Part shown: piece by piece, positions 39,824-48,314 of the stretch
Position numbering within the stretch: the first letter of the stretch is position 1
Layout of the letters: the number at the start of each line of letters is the position of its first letter
NCBI RefSeq assembly: GCF_001278755.1
Contig: NZ_CP012601.1
Location: 496,001 to 560,000, forward strand
DNA from: Bacillus sp. FJAT-22090
Lineage (GTDB): Bacteria; Bacillota; Bacilli; Bacillales_A; Planococcaceae
Length of the DNA: 64,000 nucleotides
Reading direction: 5' to 3'
The notes under the pieces: generated by a model
What the model saw: the letters and a program-made list of their open reading frames with translations, nothing else
Told to the model about the DNA's origin: nothing
Database searches by the model: none
Program-made: the position numbers and the translations under genes

Positions 39824-39838
39824 TCACTCTGTTTTTTA
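39804..39838. terminator. Bidirectional terminator
   Basis: ACAGAGTGATTA and TAATCACTCTGT pair; A-run left, T-run right; overlaps the stop of the 152 aa gene. Confidence 0.85.
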
Positions 39839-39847
39839 TTGAATATT

Positions 39848-40456
39848 TTAAGCAGGTACTAGATCAATTCTTGTACCTGGCCACACACTCCAAGCAATAG
39901 TTACTATACCTACTACTATACCTATTTGTACTATATTATTTTCCACATAGGTTACCAATAAGTTTTCAAGCGTAGCCCGAAGTTCATCAATAGCTGCACT
40001 CTTATCTAAAACACCATGACAATTTTTATACTCTCTTTTCTTTGTTTCATCATAAATATACCAACATACATTTGTCCCACTTGTATAGGCTGTTATAGCG
40101 AAATTCCTTGTATCTACACCATTCTTTTTAATTATAAGATTGGTATGTGGATGAGTCCCAATATTACCTACCACTCCACTGTGTATATTTAACCATCTGA
40201 ATTCAAATATTCCAGCAGGAATAGTCGAGAATACACCAGCCTGATTTCCGTGAAAAGGTTGTACTTCCATTAAATTGTTTTCAACTGTTATGCCATCTAA
40301 AATCGTTTCATTTGGAATTAAGTTATTAATCGTTGTTTCATTTAACTCATTTTCAGAGCTAGATATTTCATTAGCTGATGCAAATGGCGTTAAAATTTGG
40401 GAAAATAATAATAATGCTACAACTACTACTAAACTTTTAAATAAGTTATTTTTCAT
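39848..40456 (-). CDS. Secreted protein of unknown function
   Basis: A 202 aa protein with a clear Sec signal peptide: KNNLFK, a hydrophobic core, and ASA before NEISSSEN as cleavage site near residue 28. The mature part has a beta-rich segment (GIFEFRWLNIHSG, GTHPHTNLIIKKNG, NVCWYIYDETKK) and a hydrophobic stretch close to the C-terminus (IVQIGIVVGIVTIAWSVW). ATG 40456 was chosen for AAGGAG 9 bp upstream; a longer frame starts inside the leader. A pore-forming or bacteriocin-like role is conceivable from the hydrophobic tail but unsupported otherwise. Confidence 0.65.
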   Translation of the reverse strand: MKNNLFKSLVVVVALLLFSQILTPFASANEISSSENELNETTINNLIPNETILDGITVENNLMEVQPFHGNQAGVFSTIPAGIFEFRWLNIHSGVVGNIGTHPHTNLIIKKNGVDTRNFAITAYTSGTNVCWYIYDETKKREYKNCHGVLDKSAAIDELRATLENLLVTYVENNIVQIGIVVGIVTIAWSVWPGTRIDLVPA

Positions 40457-40591
40457 ATTCTTCAACTCCTTTTTTTTATAATTTAATCCAAAAAAATACA
40501 AAAAACAACCTTTTATTCAAAGATGGTAATATTATCCTACTCAGAATATAGTTATTGGTTAGATTTAATCTGTAGATGATACTTTAGGCAT

Positions 40592-41197
40592 TTATGAAAC
40601 AGATCTAGCTACCTGTATGAATAAAACCATAAGCTCATAACGATTCTTACCGAAATCTTTTAATTTTAAAATAGAATTTGATTTTCTTGAAGGAGGATAT
40701 TTGGTTTGTAGATAACTTTTTTCAAATAGTGATTTAACTGTTCTTCTATCTTTGTAATAGTAATATTCAACCTCTATTTTTTCATTAATATATTTACTTT
40801 CGCTTAAAAATACAAAAAAGTTTGTGAGTGCACCCTCATACAATTTAATCGTGTTTCTTGATAAACCTTTTCTTGATAGGTAAGAAATATATTTACTACC
40901 ATGATATAGATTCAGGTTCTTTAAACCTGTAATTGATAGCTGCATAAACAGTTTGTCTTTTTTATCTATAGATTTAAGGATAAAATTTAGAAAGCGACAT
41001 ACCACTCGAGCTGGTACTAATTGTGAGTTCAATGATTTGCCATGATATGCATATTTTACAGTTATAAACTCTGTAATAGGGTGAGGTACTTGAAGATTTG
41101 TTTTTTGGTCATGGATCATTATCGATATAACTTTATTATTGCTTTCAACCTCTCTGATTTCTTTTGCTATAAACTTGTAAGATTTACTTAACTCCAT
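40592..41197 (-). pseudogene. Truncated tyrosine recombinase (N-terminal part)
   Basis: A 201 aa frame with a SAM-like core-binding domain (YISYLSRKGLSRNTIKLYEGALTNFFVFL), then a basic linker and LMVLFIQVARSVS before a stop. The text ends exactly where a catalytic domain (R...HxxR...Y) should begin, and no continuing frame follows. RBS AAGGTAGG precedes ATG 41197. It is divergent from the intact recombinase at 41478 and probably marks an older or recombined element inside the island. Confidence 0.55.
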
Positions 41198-41430
41198 ATG
41201 ATTAACCTACCTTAAATGTTGTTATTTATATATTAACTTTTAATAATATATATTGCTAAATTTAGCCTTTATAAATTTAATCTGGGCGAAATAGTTAAAC
41301 ACTGTAGTTTCAATGGATAGGTGATGAAAAATGTTACTTATAATTGTTAATGCCTATAAGTATACCTATAAGCGCACATAACCATCGGATTATGTTTATG
41401 TTAGACTTTAATTTCACTCCATGTTATTAT

Positions 41431-41459
41431 GGTAACACCTAAAAAAATTAGGTGTTACC
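41431..41459 (+). promoter_or_regulatory. 12 bp inverted repeat upstream of tnpA
   Basis: GGTAACACCTAA (41431-41442) and TTAGGTGTTACC (41448-41459) are perfect complements around AAAAA; a further AGGTGT half-site overlaps the RBS of the recombinase. It is a likely operator for the Cro/CI-type protein encoded two genes on, or a transcript hairpin. Confidence 0.55.
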
Positions 41460-41477
41460 TAAAATGTGAGGTGTCAT

Positions 41478-42554
41478 ATGGAACGCTTTAAGTTGATAGA
41501 TAATACTGTTAAATCAAACAATCCAATGTTAGATATAGAAAAAATAAGGATGTATCAAGCAAAAATTTTGGGAGAATGGGAAAGGCAGCAACTGGTAAAA
41601 GGGTTTACAATCCAAACCGTTGCATTAAATTTAAGAAATATTACTGAGTTTTTGTCATTATCAAATAAATTCTTTTGGGAAATTACTTCTGATGATGTAG
41701 AAAATTTTTATTTATCATTAGTTGGTAAAGGATTAGCGCATAGTACTAGAAGAAAGTATCAATCTAATATTTCTACATTCTATAATTTTTTAAGTAACAG
41801 AAAGGCTCTTGAAATTTTTAATGTTTTAGGGGTTACGATTCCAGATGTTTTAGATGATTTTAATAAATTTTATCATCGTAAAGATGATAATGATATTAGA
41901 GTTGTACCACCAAAAAAAATAATTTTAGATGCATTTTTCGATGGTATGAAAAATGAAATGAAGCAAGGTAGAAAATATTATACTGTAGCAAGAGACTATG
42001 TGTTTTTTAAAGTACTAATGTTATCAGGATTAAGAATATTTGAATTGACTAAAGTTGATATAAATGATTTGAGATTTGATTTGGGTGAAAAGGGGAAAAT
42101 TCACGTTAGGTTTGGAAAAGGGAGTAGAGGGTCAGGCTATAAGCCTCGTTGGGTTCCTATGTTAAATGATGTAGATCTTTTATTGAAATGGTATTTAGAT
42201 GAAATACTTCCTAGTTTTCAAAAAGAAAATGTAGACAAAACTGCGGCATTTTTATCTGAAAGTGGACATAGAGTTTCTCGTGATACAATGAGGTCAAATT
42301 TAAACAGAAGACAAAAAAGTATAGGAATTCCTGAAGAAGAATTGTTTTCTGCACATCAATTAAGACATGCATTTGCTACCTATCAGTCAGAATTAGGCGT
42401 AGATTTATTAACCATGAGCAAATTATTAGGTCATGCGAATGTATCTACAACTGCTGGCTATTTAGAACCTAGTAGTACTCATTTAGAGAGGCGTATAAGA
42501 GTTAGTCAACAAAATTGGCGTAAACAATTGGATGATTGGGAAGAAGGTGAATAA
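41478..42554 (+). CDS. tnpA: Tyrosine recombinase, TnpA-like
   Basis: A 358 aa tyrosine recombinase close in size to Tn554 TnpA (361 aa). It has an N-terminal SAM-like core-binding domain (about 45-120) and a catalytic domain with Arg186 (SGLRIFEL), His293-x-x-Arg296 (HQLRH), His319 (LGHANVS) and nucleophile Tyr328. All catalytic residues are present, so it should be active. ATG 41478 is used, with AGGTG 5 bp upstream, rather than GTG 41466. It is followed at 2 bp by a regulator gene and then by a second recombinase, the Tn554-like triple. Confidence 0.88.
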   Translation: MERFKLIDNTVKSNNPMLDIEKIRMYQAKILGEWERQQLVKGFTIQTVALNLRNITEFLSLSNKFFWEITSDDVENFYLSLVGKGLAHSTRRKYQSNISTFYNFLSNRKALEIFNVLGVTIPDVLDDFNKFYHRKDDNDIRVVPPKKIILDAFFDGMKNEMKQGRKYYTVARDYVFFKVLMLSGLRIFELTKVDINDLRFDLGEKGKIHVRFGKGSRGSGYKPRWVPMLNDVDLLLKWYLDEILPSFQKENVDKTAAFLSESGHRVSRDTMRSNLNRRQKSIGIPEEELFSAHQLRHAFATYQSELGVDLLTMSKLLGHANVSTTAGYLEPSSTHLERRIRVSQQNWRKQLDDWEEGE

Positions 42555-42556
42555 AC

Positions 42557-42871
42557 TTGGCTTTTGAGTGGAGATTACGAAAGATAATGGCTGAAAATGA
42601 TATATGGTCGGGAGCGGAACTCGCTAGAAGAATGGAAGAAATAACAGGATACAAACTTTCAGCACCTTCAATAGCAGCATTAATAAATGAACCTCCAAAA
42701 CAAGTTAAGATGGCAACGCTTGATGCATTGTGTTCGGCGCTTAATTGTAGCCCCAATGATTTATTAGCGCATAAACCTACGGTTATTGTATCTAAAGAAA
42801 CAAATAACGGAAATGAAATTCAAACTATGAAGGTTTCAAATGGAGTTGAACGTCAATTACCACCGATTTAA
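42557..42871 (+). CDS. Cro/CI-family (XRE) regulator in the transposition module
   Basis: A 104 aa protein with an N-terminal helix-turn-helix of the small YozG/Cro type (ELARRMEEITG, then LDALCSALNCSPNDLL at about 55-70) and a disordered C-terminal tail. It starts at TTG 42557 behind GAAGGTG, 2 bp after tnpA. Tn554 encodes a small TnpC in its operon, but after tnpB; here a regulator is between the two recombinases. It may bind the inverted repeat at 41431-41459. Confidence 0.75.
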   Translation: MAFEWRLRKIMAENDIWSGAELARRMEEITGYKLSAPSIAALINEPPKQVKMATLDALCSALNCSPNDLLAHKPTVIVSKETNNGNEIQTMKVSNGVERQLPPI

Positions 42872-42883
42872 AAGGAGATAAAA

Positions 42884-44737
42884 ATGTATACAAGCTGTCC
42901 TATCTGTGGTCAAAAGGTATCGGAAAAAACTGTAAAATTAACAGGGGCATGTAATGAGTGTGATAGTAAACGCAGATTAAATACTTATTTAAAAGATTCT
43001 TATTATAGAGTTTCAAAGGCTAAAAGTGAATTTACAGCAAATTTATTAATCGACTTTATTTTATTTATAAAAAATAGTTCATGGAAATATGGACAACTAA
43101 ACAGAATGGCAATTGACTTTTTAAAAGTTTTACAAGGGTATGAAGGAAAACAACCTCTTATAGAATCTGATATAGTTAATGATTATTTTTCAAAAAGTTC
43201 AATCAAGTCTCCTACGGCTATTTATACAATAAAAGTGTTTTTATATTCAAAAAACTTAATTGTTTTTGATGAAATATCAAATGAAAATTCATTTTACCCT
43301 GAGGATATTCGACCTGAAAGAAGATTGAATCAAGATGTTTTAGAGTATTTCTATTCCGAAAATAAATGTCATGATTGTGGCGCAAATCTAACGGAAAAAT
43401 CTCAACATAATTACTGTTATGATTGTATAGCGTTCAGGAGTATTTATAATAGGTCGCAATTTGATTATTTAAACAATACATTTACTAATGAATCAATTAA
43501 AGGTTTATATATTAATTATGTCCATTACATGTTTAGCTTAAATAGAAAAGTACAAACATACGCAGACATTTTAAGTAATTCGGAAAAATTCTTTGTATTT
43601 TTACAAGATTATATTCCAGATGGATTACAAATGTATCCTTTTACAGTTAGAGAACATGAACAGACACAAAAATATAAATTGGTTCATGGAAACAAGTATT
43701 TTAATATACTACTTTCAGAAGAGTGGTTGTATGATTTTGAAAAGGAGTTTTCATCTAAGAATAAGTTCAAGGATATTTTTTTATTCTATTTAGAAAGTCT
43801 AGGAATATTAAAACAAAGACCAGTAGATGAAAAAATAAAGATTCTACAGAAAGTGAATCAATTTGAAAGTTCATTACAACAGCCTATATTAAAATTGATT
43901 GAATTTGAGTCTCAAAAGATAGAGAATTTAAATAAAAAAAATGCATCTTTAACAAAGAGTTGGACAACTATATATAAAAATATTGATGAAATAAAGGTTT
44001 TTTATTATTATTTAAAAAAAGATTATATTGTTTCAAGCTGGGCAGAAGTTACGGAAGATATGGTTAATAAATATCTTTTAGGTATGGATTTTACGAATGG
44101 TCAAATTAGAAAAAGAACATTATTTAATTTTTTCACGTTCTTGAAAAAGCATGGATTCGTTTTTGTCGTTCCTATTGAACAATTCGTAGCAAGAGATAGT
44201 ATGATTGAAGTTGCACCATTGTCTTTAAAACAACATAAAGCAATTTTTAAGGCGATTGAGTATGGAAGTGGAAATTTAGTCGTAGAGAGATTTTTGTCAT
44301 CTCTAGTGTACTTTTATGGGCTTACAACTAGTCAAATTAAATCATTAGAGTTAGAGGATATTAATTTAGATGTAAAATGTATTTACATTAATGGAAAGCC
44401 ACCCGCTTACCTAAGTGATTCGGATTTAATACTATTAAAAAAGGTCTTAACTAGTCGTGAAGAAATGTTAGGTAGAAAAAAATCAAATAAGTTATTTCCA
44501 GCGTTTAAATCAATAAAGGATATTTCAATTTCTAATCAATCAATTTGTAAAAAAGTAAAACAGGTAACAAGATATTCACCAAAAAGTTTACGTATCGCAG
44601 CATTTCAATATTGTTCAGCTAAATTTGGTTCACAGTATTTACAAGAGTGCTTCGGCTTATCTTTAACTCAAAGTGCTAGATATGCAAGAATAGGTGAAGA
44701 ATTATTAGAATTACAAGTTCTAGATGATATAAAATAG
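42884..44737 (+). CDS. tnpB: TnpB-like large recombinase with zinc motifs, degenerate catalytic site
   Basis: A 617 aa protein near the size of Tn554 TnpB (630 aa). Two Cys4-type motifs are seen: CPICGQK...ACNEC near residues 5-25 and CHDCGAN...YCYDC near 165-185. A core-binding domain (about 350-440) and a tyrosine-recombinase C-terminal domain follow. In the latter the usual first Arg in GLRxxEL reads GLTTSQI (about 480), and the HxxR box reads SPKSLR. A Tyr (about 600) is in SARYARIGE. The missing residues suggest a structural or partly inactive partner of TnpA. RBS AAGGAG. Confidence 0.75.
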   Translation: MYTSCPICGQKVSEKTVKLTGACNECDSKRRLNTYLKDSYYRVSKAKSEFTANLLIDFILFIKNSSWKYGQLNRMAIDFLKVLQGYEGKQPLIESDIVNDYFSKSSIKSPTAIYTIKVFLYSKNLIVFDEISNENSFYPEDIRPERRLNQDVLEYFYSENKCHDCGANLTEKSQHNYCYDCIAFRSIYNRSQFDYLNNTFTNESIKGLYINYVHYMFSLNRKVQTYADILSNSEKFFVFLQDYIPDGLQMYPFTVREHEQTQKYKLVHGNKYFNILLSEEWLYDFEKEFSSKNKFKDIFLFYLESLGILKQRPVDEKIKILQKVNQFESSLQQPILKLIEFESQKIENLNKKNASLTKSWTTIYKNIDEIKVFYYYLKKDYIVSSWAEVTEDMVNKYLLGMDFTNGQIRKRTLFNFFTFLKKHGFVFVVPIEQFVARDSMIEVAPLSLKQHKAIFKAIEYGSGNLVVERFLSSLVYFYGLTTSQIKSLELEDINLDVKCIYINGKPPAYLSDSDLILLKKVLTSREEMLGRKKSNKLFPAFKSIKDISISNQSICKKVKQVTRYSPKSLRIAAFQYCSAKFGSQYLQECFGLSLTQSARYARIGEELLELQVLDDIK

Positions 44738-44753
44738 CCGAAAACAAAAAATA

Positions 44754-44791
44754 ATTCCTTCGATCTTATATCGAAGGAGTTTTTGTTTTTA
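44754..44791 (+). terminator. Terminator after the transposition module
   Basis: TTCCTTCGAT and ATCGAAGGAG pair around CTTAT, followed by TTTTTGTTTTT. Confidence 0.85.
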
Positions 44792-45043
44792 TTGATATAG
44801 AGTTAAAATAAAGTTTGATTATTTTTACCTGTGTTGCTCTACAATTGCGCCTTTAATTGAATAACATCATTACTAACGCACTCGTTAGTCGAAATTTTAT
44901 TTTCTATACTCACTTTTTGGCTTATGATTTTCATCATAGTGAGGTAGGACTTTAACAAAAACTAAAGTTTAAAGAATTTATTTGTTTGTCTTTTACGGCT
45001 AATAATAGTGATATCAAATTTAATTTAGTATTTGATTTCTATG
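44792..45043. other. Convergent intergenic spacer
   Basis: A 250 bp AT-rich spacer between the transposition module and the Septu-like pair. Apart from short dyads I see nothing recognisable. Confidence 0.5.
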
Positions 45044-45700
45044 TTAACTTATCTGCATTTCAAAAGGTAATTTAATTGTAGCCAGTATACATCTCATCAT
45101 AGAACTGTATTCGTGTTTTTCTTTTGTATATTCAATTAAATCCTGATAAATTATTTTTTGAAACTCTTTATCATAAGTATTTAAATATAAATTTATTAAT
45201 GGTTGAATTTTTTTAATGTACTCGGTTCTTCTTTCCAATAATTCTACCCTATCTAACTTTAACTGTTTTACAGTCATTAAAGCTCTATCACTTCTCGCAG
45301 AAGGATAGGGTCCGAGAAATATTATTTCTTCTTCAGGTTTATCTATATATGGGTTAATTAAAGATAAGTTTTCATTGTAATACTGTCCCTTATTCTGATT
45401 GCACTTACCACAGGAAATTGTTAAATTAATCCATTCAAAGGTTTTTTTCGGAACCCTCTTTTTGGGTTCTATATGTTCAATATCACCGTAGTCTATACCT
45501 GTTATAACACTCTCACAGTATGCACATTTTTCTTTCGTTTCTTCAAGAAGAGTTTTCTTTATTTCTTTATGAGCATATCTCCCTTGAATATTTTTAGGAA
45601 TATCTTTTCCACTATTAACATAAGTCATTAATTCATCTTTCCATTCTTCTCCCTTTTGAACAAGAATGTCAGGCTTCTCTAATTTTTTTAGTCGTATCAT
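45044..45700 (-). CDS. ptuB: HNH endonuclease, PtuB-like (Septu)
   Basis: A 218 aa HNH nuclease. Zinc-binding CAYCES (about residues 58-63) is followed by GDIEHIEPKK (catalytic His in the first beta strand) and the second CGKCNQNKGQYY pair; Asn residues in NLSLINPY complete a TIGR02646/PtuB-like HNH fold. ATG 45700 follows the ATPase stop directly (TAAATG), so translation is coupled. The ATPase-HNH order and tight coupling define Septu-type defence, where PtuA and PtuB form a complex that cuts nucleic acid on infection (family knowledge). Confidence 0.8.
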   Translation of the reverse strand: MIRLKKLEKPDILVQKGEEWKDELMTYVNSGKDIPKNIQGRYAHKEIKKTLLEETKEKCAYCESVITGIDYGDIEHIEPKKRVPKKTFEWINLTISCGKCNQNKGQYYNENLSLINPYIDKPEEEIIFLGPYPSARSDRALMTVKQLKLDRVELLERRTEYIKKIQPLINLYLNTYDKEFQKIIYQDLIEYTKEKHEYSSMMRCILATIKLPFEMQIS

Positions 45701-46972
45701 TTACATGTTGCCCCCTTGTAGAAGACCAAGAGCCTGTGGCATATGTTCGTTAAGACCTACTTCTTTTAAATCATTCTTCAATTGTACATAAGATTCGGGT
45801 GTTAGCTCAACTCCCCTGTATCTGTCTATTATGCTGTTAACCTTTTCTTCAATCCAAATAGGTAAAGTTACCGGTACTCCTAAGACATCTCTTAATATCT
45901 CCATAGCATTAGCTGCTTTATATTCAAAGTCAAGTTTATGACTATCCACTTTGTTATTTTCGTTGTATTTAAAAGCGTATACTGTAGATTCGATTACTGA
46001 GCTAATTATAAAAGGACTGTGCGTGGTAACTATAAATTGTACTTCAGGAAATGCCTCTAAAAGTTTAGGAAGCAGGTTTCTTTGCATAGAAGGGTGCAAG
46101 TGGTTTTCCACTTCATCTATGAGTGCAACAAATTTATTACTCTCCATATCACCAAACATATATAATTGCCATGCTAAATCAATAATAGCGCCAATTCCTC
46201 CTGATACAGAGTCTAGCAAAAACTCTCCTGTGTTAGTTAAAAGTAAGAGCTCACCGTCTTTAATATTGATGTCGTTAAAACCTAAGGTTTCGGGCAATAA
46301 TACCCTAAGGATTTTAACAAAGTCTCTAAATAGTTTATAAGCTTCTGTATTACTAGTTACATGATCGTTACCTTTTCCAAACACAGCTAAGGACATAAGA
46401 GTTGATTTCATATGAAGGGTTGGACTATCTTCATTAGGGTTATAATAGCTACCAGGAATTGCTCTTTTCTTTAATGATTCTGCATATAAAATATAGGCTT
46501 CTGTCTGAGATGCTGGCTTAACTGGGATTGACTTTAAAGCTGTATATGTAAAAGGAAGTCGATGTGATGGTATGCTTACCCCTTTGAGTGCCTCTGGTGT
46601 ATCGTAAGAACTGAAGTTTACGGAATAAGAAGCTTGAGATGCTTGTTTTGGAACAAGAAGTTTGTAGCCACCGTTTTCTGTTTCTAATTTACCGATATTA
46701 ATACCATTACCATTAACTTTTTGATAGTCCTCCTTAAAGGATTCTAATAGTCTATCTAAACTAATCCCAGATAAAAAAGGAGAATTAACTTTTTGTGAAG
46801 TAGCTGGTACACCCGTTTCAGCATAACTCCAGCCAATTAACCTACTAATTAATCTTATTATTGTACTTTTTCCAGAACCATTAGCACCAGTAATGATAGT
46901 CAATCTAGGGTGAAGTTCAAGATCTATTCGCTCGAACTGATTCCAATCTTCTATTACCAGCTTTTTTATCAT
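45701..46972 (-). CDS. ptuA: AAA/ABC-type ATPase, PtuA-like (Septu)
   Basis: A 423 aa OLD-like ABC ATPase: Walker A TGANGSGKST (about 29-38), ABC signature VSGGIGA, Walker B VALIDEVENHLHP, and the H-loop VTTHSPF. There is no long coiled coil, in contrast to the SMC-type ATPase at 35775. ATG 46972 has GGAGGAA. It is coupled to the HNH gene downstream. A possible promoter lies in the 86 bp gap to the metallopeptidase-like gene. This is a Septu-like pair by architecture; related retron or Gabija-like ATPases were considered less fitting. Confidence 0.8.
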   Translation of the reverse strand: MIKKLVIEDWNQFERIDLELHPRLTIITGANGSGKSTIIRLISRLIGWSYAETGVPATSQKVNSPFLSGISLDRLLESFKEDYQKVNGNGINIGKLETENGGYKLLVPKQASQASYSVNFSSYDTPEALKGVSIPSHRLPFTYTALKSIPVKPASQTEAYILYAESLKKRAIPGSYYNPNEDSPTLHMKSTLMSLAVFGKGNDHVTSNTEAYKLFRDFVKILRVLLPETLGFNDINIKDGELLLLTNTGEFLLDSVSGGIGAIIDLAWQLYMFGDMESNKFVALIDEVENHLHPSMQRNLLPKLLEAFPEVQFIVTTHSPFIISSVIESTVYAFKYNENNKVDSHKLDFEYKAANAMEILRDVLGVPVTLPIWIEEKVNSIIDRYRGVELTPESYVQLKNDLKEVGLNEHMPQALGLLQGGNM

Positions 46973-47058
46973 ATAAATTCCTCCACTCTTGCATAGTATT
47001 CTTTATTTTAAATAATCGTATATTATTTGAACCAATCCATTTTTTTATCAAACTACAA

Positions 47059-47823
47059 TTAAAAAGATTTTTCATATTTATTGAAAAGCTCTTGTGCCAT
47101 CTGTGAAAAAAGCAAACCTAGTTGAACAATTTGATTTTTAGTAAAAAACCCTTCAGCAACAGAAATTATTTGAGTTGAGTATTGTCCTAAAAATGATTTT
47201 TCAACTGTTAGTTCTTCAAGGTCATCTTTAAATAGGTCATAATCATTAGCATACATTCGACATATTGAAATACGACCGAGATGATTAAAAATCATACCTA
47301 AGGCAGAAATAAATGTATTTAAAGTATCAGGAAACTTGGCATCAGTAATAAGATTACGAACTCCATTTTTACAAGTTAAAATATAATCAAGTATAGTTGT
47401 TTCTCCAAAAATAGTTTTTATATGGTCATTAAGTGAGAATGATAATTTTTCAAAAGTTGATTCCGCACCTAATAGTTTCAATAATTCTATTTGCGAGGCG
47501 TGATACTCTGTGTATCCACGATTAGAAAAATAAAGTAGAGAATTTTTTTCGGAGTAAGTTATTACATCATACATATGAGTAAATTCGTGAAATAATATAT
47601 GGTCTTTTTCCCCTAAAGTTATATCTTTAGTGATAGTTAGAGTGTGTGTGTCGGTTTTTACGTTGTAGTTATGGGCTGCAATAACTGCTATGTCTGTTTG
47701 AACTGTTTCTTCTTGATTAATAATAAGCTCGAACTGTGGAACTTTTTCGATATCCATAAATCTCTTGTAAGAAAGTAATTTTTCGTTAATGTAATTTTCG
47801 ATAACAACGCTATTTTTATTCAC
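47059..47823 (-). CDS. Putative zincin (HEFTH) upstream of the Septu-like pair
   Basis: A 254 aa protein with LFHEFTHMYD (about residues 85-94) as HExxH motif, followed 20-30 residues later by GYTEYHASQIELL, where a Glu could be the third ligand (HExxH...E, gluzincin/ImmA style). The C-terminal half is helical. GTG 47823 follows AGGAGGA. It is co-directional with ptuAB, 86 bp upstream, and last before the radC junction. A protease role in activation or control of the defence pair is a hypothesis only; no other family recognised. Confidence 0.6.
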   Translation of the reverse strand: MNKNSVVIENYINEKLLSYKRFMDIEKVPQFELIINQEETVQTDIAVIAAHNYNVKTDTHTLTITKDITLGEKDHILFHEFTHMYDVITYSEKNSLLYFSNRGYTEYHASQIELLKLLGAESTFEKLSFSLNDHIKTIFGETTILDYILTCKNGVRNLITDAKFPDTLNTFISALGMIFNHLGRISICRMYANDYDLFKDDLEELTVEKSFLGQYSTQIISVAEGFFTKNQIVQLGLLFSQMAQELFNKYEKSF

Positions 47824-48066
47824 TCTATTCCTCCTGTATCATGAAGTATTAAAACAATATAGTTACAATATGGCAATTAAATGAAATACAATTATCATCA
47901 TCGCTTGTTTAGATAATAGTAACATGTTTATTCATGAGCCCCTCCCTGTAATGGAATTTTATACTAATAACATTTATATATCAATTGTGTTATCGTTAAG
48001 ACGTTTCTGCAAATGAATAATGTTCAATTAATATAAGAACATACCCAAATCAAACTTAACCATTTC
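47824..48066. other. Right end of the island
   Basis: AT-rich 243 bp between the metallopeptidase-like gene and the radC tail. No gene is supported. The sequence before 48067 must contain the recombination site; no convincing long terminal repeat to the left end is visible. Confidence 0.5.
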
Positions 48067-48219
48067 CACCCTTCTGGCAATCCATCTCCATCCTCAGAAG
48101 ATATTGACGTTACAAAGAGATTGCTAGAGGCTGGACAGATTATCGGTATCGAATTACTTGATCATGTTATTATAGGTGATCATCAATTTATTAGTTTAAA
48201 AGAAAAGGGGTACATGTGA
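48067..48219 (+). pseudogene. radC: radC 3' part
   Basis: Fifty codons plus stop in one frame encode [17 protein letters not shown] and on to ISLKEKGYM, the C-terminal end of RadC with the HPSG zinc motif and its downstream Asp. It has no start codon or RBS and is the continuation of the piece ending at 33039. In the joined gene the product would be about 231 aa, the normal RadC length. Confidence 0.93.
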
Positions 48220-48314
48220 CACTGTGCATTTTCCTTTCTTTCCGTTATAATGGGAGTTATGACTTTGAATCATTTAAATGAAACTTGCGTTAGATGGAAA
48301 GGGAGTAAAAAATA

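Larger units (their letters stand above)
33040..48066. mobile_element. 15 kb Tn554-like defence island inserted in radC
   Basis: The two radC pieces join in frame once 33040-48066 is removed, leaving only the few codons around the HN of HNHPSG ambiguous. The inserted DNA encodes a Tn554-like recombination module (41478-44737), predicted defence genes (33609-38189; 45044-47823), a truncated integrase and several lone genes. radC is the known attachment gene of Tn554, although the usual GATGTA core is not at this junction. The interior is visibly more AT-rich than the flanks. Exact ends cannot be fixed from one sequence. Confidence 0.88.

Noticed and set aside
45044..46972. Retron-associated ATPase/HNH effector
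   Set aside because: The ATPase-HNH pair also accompanies some retrons, but no reverse transcriptase or msr/msd-like RNA is present nearby.
33040..48066. Imperfect terminal inverted repeats of the island
   Set aside because: 33043-33060 and the reverse complement of 48044-48061 share only about 10 of 18 bases, which is not better than expected for AT-rich DNA.
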